Below, in pieces: positions 57,021-64,000 of a DNA stretch of 64,000 nt. Below the pieces are notes generated by a model that was not told where the DNA came from, made no database searches, and saw only the letters and a list, made by a program, of their open reading frames with translations. Origin of the DNA: Elysia chlorotica (lineage: Eukaryota; Mollusca; Gastropoda; Plakobranchidae); contig RQTK01000340.1 of NCBI GenBank assembly GCA_003991915.1, forward strand, positions 226,908-290,907. The letters are read 5' to 3'. The translations under genes and the position numbers were made by a program. Positions within the stretch are counted from its first letter, which is position 1. Each line of letters starts with the position of its first letter.

Positions 57021-58610
57021 ATGCTAAGATAATGGTATACGAGGCTTTAGGAAAGATTTATGAGTTTGAACATGTCTTAGAATGTTTATCTTTTTTATTT
57101 TCCTGTATATTTCATCTAATTAGAAAATTATGAGAACCCATCCTTAGACAGGCACTATGTCTTGTAATCTTTAGGCAATCACAGGTCACACAAGTCGAAT
57201 ACATTGTAATTATAATTGTTCGACCCCATTCCTTTCTTTTGCCACCAATATCACAAACTCGATAACATAACTATTTACACACCTTTACTACAACAACCCT
57301 CTCTACAACAAAAGTTGAAAAAAAACACCAGAATCAAAGGATCTTTCCAACAAAATCAATGCTTATCTCGTTACAGGATGCGCTTGGTGAGCGAAGTAAC
57401 GATTGGAGTGTTTACTCTTGAATGTTTACTTTTAAATGTTTACTTTTGAATGTTTACTTTGAGTGTTTGCGTTACAAACTAACATTGCGAAGATGTGGGA
57501 GGAGGGGGCAAGTACTGAGACTATGTTTGTTTTAAATGAGACGCAATAGCATTGATTTTGTTTGACATAAAAATCAGACCATTTTCAGATAAAAGATGTC
57601 TGTCAAAAAGACAAAAATGTGCCCAGAAAACGTAATAGTTCCTTTGAAATTAAATACCGTGAGTGTTTTGGAAGACTGCCATAACTGAATACAATATATC
57701 TGTAAGCTATACCATGACATTACCGCTCATGTTCGAATTTGAAAGCTTCTGCTAGTCAGTAGAGAGCAATCAGGCGCCTTTACGATGAGTATCCACCCCA
57801 TTTTACTAATCTGCATGTAAATAATTTTTTGAAAGTGCATTATATTAAATACTTAATGTTGTTTGTTTTTTACAAACAATAAAAAACAGCTTTATAGAAT
57901 ATCAAGTTGGTAGAATGTGGGTAGTTTTTTGGTTTAACATGTAAAATGTCACAGACTAATTTCCTTACTTAAATATTACGAGTTTGGATGATTATATGAG
58001 TATGGTCTGGTTTGACGAAACGCCCTCATCCTTACGTTCGATATTGTAAACTTTATAATAATATCGATGATGGATAACCATTATAGATTAAAATCGTCGG
58101 AAATCACACAAACAAACCCCCAAATCTAGAGGATCAAATATCCACTGAAACAATTTAAATAAATATACTTTTACTGAATGACACTTACTTCTTTTTAAAC
58201 TATGAAAGTAAATTTCTAACGTGTAGACTTAGCGAATCCCAACAATAACTGATAAACAGTCTTAAATAAATGACTATCCCATTGACTAACCACAAATCTA
58301 TACGCAGGTGGGAATCTAATGTTTATACAGAATAGTCTAAGATTTTCAATAATCTTTTTTAGTTGTTTTTTCTACAGACTGAACTCCCATGTTGAAAAAC
58401 ACATTGAACAATTGAATACTAAAATCAGCTGAAGACAAACAAAGTGTATTTGTTTGAAATTCCCATCGACAAGCCGTGTTTACAATCGACAGCCGTGACG
58501 CGAAACCTGCGTCATTGATAATTGAGGCATGACAGTAATGATAGATGTGAAAGCCCTGAATTGCAGTGCACTGTCACAACATAGACATATAATTATTGGA
58601 TCGAACCTCA
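57021..58610. other. No recognised feature
   Basis: AT-rich. 'gaatgtttacttt' repeats three to four times near 57,418-57,465. Otherwise I see nothing I can support. Confidence 0.5.
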
Positions 58611-58625
58611 AACAAGATGACAAGT

Positions 58626-59000
58626 CGAGATCGTGAATTCGTTGTGATTCTTGATAGATCGTGAAGTCACTGTAATTCTCGATAGATCGTGAAGTCGACA
58701 TGATTCTTGATAGATCGTAAAGTCTCTGTGATTCTTGATAGATCGTAAAGTCTCTGTGATTCTTGATAGATCGTAAAGTCTCTGTGATTCTTGATAGATC
58801 GTAAAGTCGCTGTGATTCTTGATAGATCGTGAAGTCGCTGCCATTCTTGATAGATCGTGAAGTCGCTGTGATTCTTGATAGATCGTGTGATTCTTGATAG
58901 ATCGTAAAGTTTCTGCAATTCTTGATAGATCGTAAAGTTTCTGCAATTCTTGATAGATCGTAAAGTCGCGTTGATTATTGATAGATTGTGAAGTCACTGT
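58626..59000. repeat. 28-bp minisatellite, about 13 copies
   Basis: Consensus 'gatagatcgtaaagtc' plus 'tctgtgattctt'. One unit near 58,885 is shortened. On the minus strand the unit lacks stops in all three frames. Because 28 is not a multiple of three, the array gives overlapping ORFs with a 28-residue period (YQESQRL, SRITETLRSIKN and so on). I regard these as by-products. Confidence 0.95.
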
Positions 59001-59056
59001 CCTTTTTGAAGGGCTGTCCGCCTACCAGCTACCAAAGTGTATAAGCGTCAGCGAAA

Positions 59057-59878
59057 AATGTATTAAAATGGGTATAAATGTATGGACGTTTTGGCATAAA
59101 CTTGTCAGTTCAGTCGGCCTTTTTATTTTAAGTGCTATATTGGGCGTTTTGAATATCACTCCTGTTTTAAAGATTATAGAATTTATATAATAAAGAAAAG
59201 CCAACTAACTAGTGATATAAACTGAAACATTATAAGTGTAGGTTCGACTTTTGACCATTTTTTTTTAAATTTCTTTTCGCCTTTTGTACAGCTAAAAGGC
59301 TTGGAGCTTTATCGAGATTTGCACCTTTTTTAATCTTATACTGATTAAAACATACTTTATCAAGGGCGGGCAGACAATAACCTTATCTGGTTTCTTGTAA
59401 TTTGTGTTGAAAACCTCAAAGCTGGCGACAGTAAAATACGCTACAAATTAATTTAGAATGTTTATAGCGTCAAATTTAGTAACCGTTCTTGCTCGTATGT
59501 AAACATGTATTAGCTGTTTCTCAGAAATATTAAAAAAAAACGGGAAAATTAAAATAAAGGTGAATCCATTCGGAAGCTTTCTCAAATAACCCAAGCCAGG
59601 TCCAGAGTTTACATGTTTGAGGTTGTGGTGGGATTTTTGAAAGTCCAGTTAAGGCAGGGGTGATTGACATCTTCATCTCTTCATCCCCAGGTACCCTGCC
59701 GCCCCAATCGCCTGCCAGATGCTCGGCCGAGATAAGAGATCACCTGGAAATTCTTGTTCTAGAACTGGCGATTGTAGTGACGTTTGGGGTTATAGTATCA
59801 GCTTCCGATTCCAAAAGTACAAAGTTTGAACGCCGTTTGAGTGGTTTGGTCGGACTCTGTATAATGTGTTCAGTCAAG
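59057..59878. repeat. Tandem duplication, copy 1 (about 822 bp)
   Basis: Begins 'aatgtattaaaatgggtata' and repeats at 59,879. It contains the first copy of the 183-nt exon-like unit at its end. Confidence 0.9.
59691..59873 (+). CDS. Duplicated exon, copy 1; membrane-protein-like
   Basis: 183 nt following a good acceptor ('cttcatctcttcatccccag'). Frame, with one base from the preceding exon: TLPPQSPARCSAEIRDHL, EILVLELAIVVTFGVIVSAS, DSKSTKFERRLSGLVGLCIM, CS. The middle is a hydrophobic membrane-type helix, followed by a polar loop and the start of another. The pattern 'D.....RLxSxxGL' after a helix reminds me of concentrative nucleoside transporters (SLC28), but this is a weak impression. The donor here is CAG/tcaagt, which lacks a valid dinucleotide, so this copy is probably not spliced normally. 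Confidence 0.35.
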
Positions 59879-60741
59879 TAATGTATTAAAATGGGTATAA
59901 ATGTATGGACGCTTTGGCATAAAATTGTCAGTTCAGTCCACCTTTTTATTTTAAGTGCTTAGCTCGGGCGTTTTGGATATCACCTCTGCCTTTAAGACTA
60001 TAGAATTAATATAATAAAGAAAAGCCAACTAATCTGCGTTATAAGCTGAAACATTCTAAGTGTAGGTTCTATTTTTTAAAATGTTTTAAATTGTCTTATT
60101 TCTTTTCGCCTTTCGTACAGCTAGGTGTGGTTTGGAGTTTTTTCGAGATTTGCAATTTTTTTTTCTTACCTAATACTGATTAAAATATATTTTATGAATT
60201 GTGGGAAAAAATAACCTTATCTAGGTTTTTTTTAAATTTGTGTTGGGAATCTCAAAGCTGGTGACATCATTAACACATTCAAATGTTTAAACACACATCT
60301 CAGTAAAGTACGCTACATATTTATTTATAGTGTTTATAGCGTCAAATTTAGTAACCGTTCTTGCTCATCGTATATATACACATGTATTAGCTGTCTTGCA
60401 GAAAAAAGGGAAAATAAAAATAAAGGTGAATCCATTCGGAAGCTTTCTCAAGTAACCCGAACCAGGTCGAGAGTTTACATGTCTGAGGTTCTGGTGGGAT
60501 TTTTGAAAGTCCAGTTAAGGCAGGGGTGATTGACATCTTCATCTCTTCATCCCCAGGTACCCTGCCGTCCCAATCGCCTGCCAGATGCTCGGCCGAGATA
60601 AGAGATCACCTGGAATTCCTTGTTCTAGAACCGGCGATTGTAGTGGTGTTTGGGTTTATAGTATCAGCCTCCGATTCCAAAAGTACGATGTTTGAACGCC
60701 GCTCGAGTGGTTTGGTCGGAATCTGTATAATGTGTTCAGGC
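59879..60741. repeat. Tandem duplication, copy 2 (about 860 bp)
   Basis: Similar to copy 1 in intron-like parts as well as in the exon-like unit, with one small extra segment near 60,265-60,310. The duplication is fairly recent. Confidence 0.9.
60557..60739 (+). CDS. Duplicated exon, copy 2; membrane-protein-like
   Basis: Same 183-nt length and phase as 59,691-59,873 (phase 1 at both ends, so insertion or skipping keeps frame). It has the same acceptor and ends CAG/gcaagt, a textbook GC-type donor. Reads TLPSQSPARCSAEIRDHL, EFLVLEPAIVVVFGFIVSAS, DSKSTMFERRSSGLVGICIM, CS. I count about eight amino-acid differences from copy 1 and three silent changes, so constraint looks weak; a proline now lies in the helix. 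Neighbouring exons of the putative transporter were not found in the window. An SLC28-like origin is a guess. Confidence 0.35.
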
Positions 60742-62650
60742 AAGTCCCGAGTATTCAGCTCTGAAGCTAGTTACGTCGCTATAGTAAAGTTGGGGATCTT
60801 CTTTCAGTTATCTAATGCAGTGCTAGGCATAAACAATACCTACTATTCTTATAATAGCAGTTTTGACTTTTACACTTCTTACAAATGCTTACGTTTCATA
60901 TTAGAAACTCATTTTCTGAGACATTAAACTTAAGAAGTAATAAACGTGGTTGTTTAGCTATATACTCTAATAATGGACTTAATCGAAGATGCAATAATAA
61001 ATGTTCATATTTTCTCAGAATATTATTTTAACGAGAGCTGTTAAAATCCTCTGTGGTGTATTTTCTAAATGTCACTATTAAATGATTGTCTCCGGTTTTA
61101 AGAAACTTAAAATTTCTCAATCTTTTATTCTATATAATTATTAGTTTAAAGTTCATTGCCTTATGTCTGCTATAAAACTTACACATTTTAACATGGATGA
61201 AGAATGGTCTAAAAACTGTAGTACTTAGAGTTCATATGAATAAATAATTGGCGATAATCTGAGGTACCGGCCTTCTCAGTTGGTCCTTGCTTCTTTCATT
61301 TTTTTTTCTTTTTAGGGTACATCTCTTGCCTTATGTATATTGCATCTAGATCCAAGCTATAAGAATTCGATAGTTGCACTTATTTGCAAAATACTATATC
61401 CATCACAGAAGATTAATTAACTATTTCATCAATCAATCGGTCACTAGGCTAACCATTAATCAACTATTACAAACAAATCAACGTCGTGCCATAGTTGTGC
61501 TCCTAGAAATTAAAAAGGACTTTTTCCGCTAATTAATTATACCTAAACACTATTCTATTCTATTTTAGGAACAAGAAGTTGACTTCTTCCTATAATTATG
61601 GTTCACAACATGTCAAGCATGATGGGGCGATGCAGACTTCCCGTATGATTTGGCTACTTCCATTATCTGCATTCTGAGCGAGTTCCTGAAACACCTGAAA
61701 CCAGGATCCGTTTTTTAAACATTTTTCTTTTGGGTGATGAGATCAAAGGCAAAAAGCGTTTTTTTTAAGAAGAGATAAATACCTTTATATATAATTATAT
61801 GAACGTCCTTATCGATAAACATTTAGTTTACTCTCATGTAGAAAGCCCCACAAAATGCTCCGTTTCTGTATATATATATATAAAATTATATATAAGGCTT
61901 GATTTTTCCGCCTGCGTGCCATTTTTAAAACATATACATATATATGAACGTCTTTATCGAGAAAAGATTAGTTTATTTTAAAGAAGCCAAAACGTTTTTT
62001 TTTTTGTTTAGTGATATCCTTTAAACTATGTATCGGTTACCGATAGATGTTTTTCAAAAGTAAAACTCGCTCTACTTATTGATTTTAAAGAAAATAAAAG
62101 AAATCAAAGTTTGCTTAATCTGTTTATTGCCATGAATGTTTACACTCCGATGAAGAGATTTTTCAAGTGTGCTCAGCGGTTTGAGTTTTCATTAGCCACG
62201 CATGAATAATGGATGGAAGAGATAACAGGCTAGCTGGCGACACGAACACTTCCCTCTTCAGTTCCCAACCAGTTGTGTTATCCTGGTTTTTATCGTCGGG
62301 TTTCCGAGCCCATTGATCAGCTGCCAAACACCCAACCAGCCTTCTGAGTTATAGTGTAAGGCAAAGCTGTCTTGAAAATTGTCCAAATACGCTTTGCTTT
62401 TGGCATCAGCTTGGCAGTTCTGCTATTGCAGTATGATGCTAACAGTTTTAAGGAAAGCCTTTGATGACATCCACTTGATTTTATGAATGATAAGGGTTTA
62501 ATTATCTTGTGAGGTTTTTAGCTATTTATAGCTTTAACACATAAAATACAAGACTGCTACGTGCCTACTTTGGCTTTTTAATTATAATCAAACAGATTTG
62601 TTTGAGAAACTCCACAGAAATTAAGTTTAAAACCTAAGACAATCGGGAAA
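60742..62650. other. No supported gene
   Basis: AT-rich. A short local repeat ('tatatgaacgtc.ttatcga') occurs at 61,797 and 61,944. The phrase 'cttgatttttccgcctg' at 61,893 recurs at 63,392. No recognised exon or RNA gene. Confidence 0.5.
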
Positions 62651-62654
62651 TGAT

Positions 62655-62910
62655 TCAAATATAAGAGCATTGGATTTCTAAATGGTAGCTGCGGAATTCG
62701 ATCCCACAATCAACTAAATTTTTTTTTTCGGATTTCTTCCTCCCCCACCCTTCCCCAAACTACCTGTTGGGCTCGTGTCATTTTAAGGTGAGGTCGAATT
62801 CCCTGAATTCACGCACATAATCTGTTTGGCAGAATGTAAGTTTGAGATGAGTCTTCATACAGTCTAGTTTTCTGTGTTTATCCCAACCAAACAACCAAAT
62901 AACCAACAAA
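62655..62910 (+). mobile_element. Degenerate tRNA-derived SINE
   Basis: 'aagagcattggatttctaaa' resembles a tRNA head and 'gcggaattcgatccca' a box B. 'tgttgggctcgtgtcatttt' follows in the place of the SINE linker. The tail ends in 'aacaaccaaataaccaac'. Strongly diverged. Confidence 0.45.
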
Positions 62911-63339
62911 ACTAGAAGGAACCTAGAAACAATAGTGTATTGGGTTTCGTGCATGAGTTGATTTGTTTGTGCTTGTATCTGTATGTTTCCCGCTTTTGTA
63001 TCCAGTCTTTGCTAACTTAAAATATGTCGCGTGTAAAATCAGATTGTGTAAATTTATCTAATAGAATATCATATTTTCAGACGTTTTAAATGTGGAGAAT
63101 CGTATGATATTGTTATCCCTTTAAACTGTTGCTGAGATATTATTTCTTATTAGATTTAAAGCCAGAAATACTTAGTGGAATTCATAAAAGATTTTTTTTA
63201 AATATTCAAAACAGTTATGCCAAGTACAACTGTGTTGATATTCAACATTTTTGGAAATGAGATTAGGTTCTGGGCTTTGTGTAATTGATGATGTTCTGAG
63301 TTTGTTTAGATCATCGCTGACGATGCTCCAAAGATGCGT

Positions 63340-63400
63340 CAGATTGCTGAGTCGGAAGAGCGCGGCGTTTACAAGCAAGAGGACCGTCGCTTGATTTTTC
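63340..63400 (+). mobile_element. tRNA-like head fragment
   Basis: 'attgctgagtcggaagagcg' resembles a D arm, followed by 'cggcgtttacaagcaagagg'. No box B follows. Confidence 0.25.
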
Positions 63401-63604
63401 CGCCTGTGTTCCATTTTTAAAACACACATTGCTGATTCACATAAATTTACTCGTGTGGTTGTAAATTTCCAGGTAAACAAAAATGTGTTGAACTTATGAT
63501 AAAACATTGCTTTATTGTAGATGTATCTACTGAGTGAGAGAATGATTAAGTTTCTGAACGGCCACGGCCAGGCACCAAGTCTCAAGCTGCGTACTGCCCC
63601 ACAG

Positions 63605-63690
63605 AGACAGTTTGAGGGTGGCAGAACTCTTGTGTCAGTAAGTCACATTTTACTGGCACCGATCCAGCCAGTTGGATTTAGGGGACAGAG
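63605..63690 (-). mobile_element. SINE fragment
   Basis: 'gtcacattttactggcacc' and 'gatccagccagttggattta' match, in reverse orientation, the linker of the SINE at 1,078-1,334. Head and tail are missing. Confidence 0.4.
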
Positions 63691-64000
63691 GAAACAATTA
63701 CCATCGGGAGAGGTTATTGATATAAAAAAACCACACTGTAATAAAAACAAACAATCATTGGTGACATACATGTTTTTATTTGTGCTTTAATTTACAATGT
63801 ATTTAAAATTCAATCAATATTGACAGTATATTCACTGAAATCTTCCATAACAAAGTTTTAGTGGTTTATTGCTCAACGTTCACATCACATGTGCATTAGT
63901 TTGATTAACTGTACATACATGACATAGGTACTTTACAAATATCACATCTTGATAGCAACCACACGAATCGAGAAGAAAATGTCCTCAAATTTTCAACGGG
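63691..64000. other. No recognised feature
   Basis: AT-rich sequence to the end of the window. Nothing supported. Confidence 0.5.

Noticed and set aside
58608-58997. 129-residue repetitive ORF on the minus strand
   Set aside because: By-product of the 28-bp minisatellite.
58626-59000. CRISPR-like array
   Set aside because: Repeats are directly adjacent 28-bp units without unique spacers, in a eukaryotic context; it is a minisatellite.

Overview
The window is eukaryotic, AT-rich, intron- or intergenic-type DNA that is very rich in repeats. No prokaryotic gene organisation is present, and I find no intact, confidently recognisable protein-coding gene. Long (CT)n/(GA)n tracts, many tRNA-headed SINE copies, scraps of non-LTR retrotransposon, a piggyBac-like remnant and layered tandem duplications point to an invertebrate genome. 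SINE tails ending in a 'ttggacgttaaac'-like motif are what I associate with molluscs, so a mollusc (perhaps a gastropod) is my best but unproven guess. Two short N gaps (9,334-9,341 and 38,056-38,080) abut microsatellites, so this is a gap-filled draft assembly.

Layout: (1) 1-9,060 holds SINE pieces and a young tandem duplication (about 1,500-4,360 repeated at 4,632-8,606). It includes an array of 73-74-nt tRNA-like units (5,867-6,317) and a 13-bp minisatellite. (2) 9,334-17,000 holds microsatellites, an old tandem duplication, a SINE hairpin, one coding-looking block (13,481-13,627) and the 3' end of a LINE (16,180-16,400). (3) 17,000-35,870 and 35,880-53,100 are two diverged, tandem copies of one large block. 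They share module order but differ by insertions, SINEs, a large inverted repeat and reshuffling at poly-C tracts. Inside them, short islands stay alignable without indels while the rest drifts. Several islands have splice-site-like borders, mainly on the minus strand (23,511-23,649 with 38,171-38,309; 26,525-26,661 with 41,040-41,176), and may be exons of a pair of tandem paralogues. (4) 53,100-64,000 is mostly single-copy, with local tandem duplications, degenerate SINEs, a 28-bp minisatellite and a duplicated 183-nt exon-like unit (59,691-59,873 and 60,557-60,739).

The most unusual observations are: a 519-bp inverted repeat with apparently identical arms around a LINE fragment; a 24-bp minisatellite carrying five in-register GTGAGT donor motifs directly after an exon-like block, inside the longest ORF of the window; a symmetric phase-1 duplicated exon in which one copy has a consensus GC-type donor; and the array of tRNA-like units with complementary ends. 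All exon calls rest on reading splice motifs and comparing duplicate copies by eye. They need transcript data.
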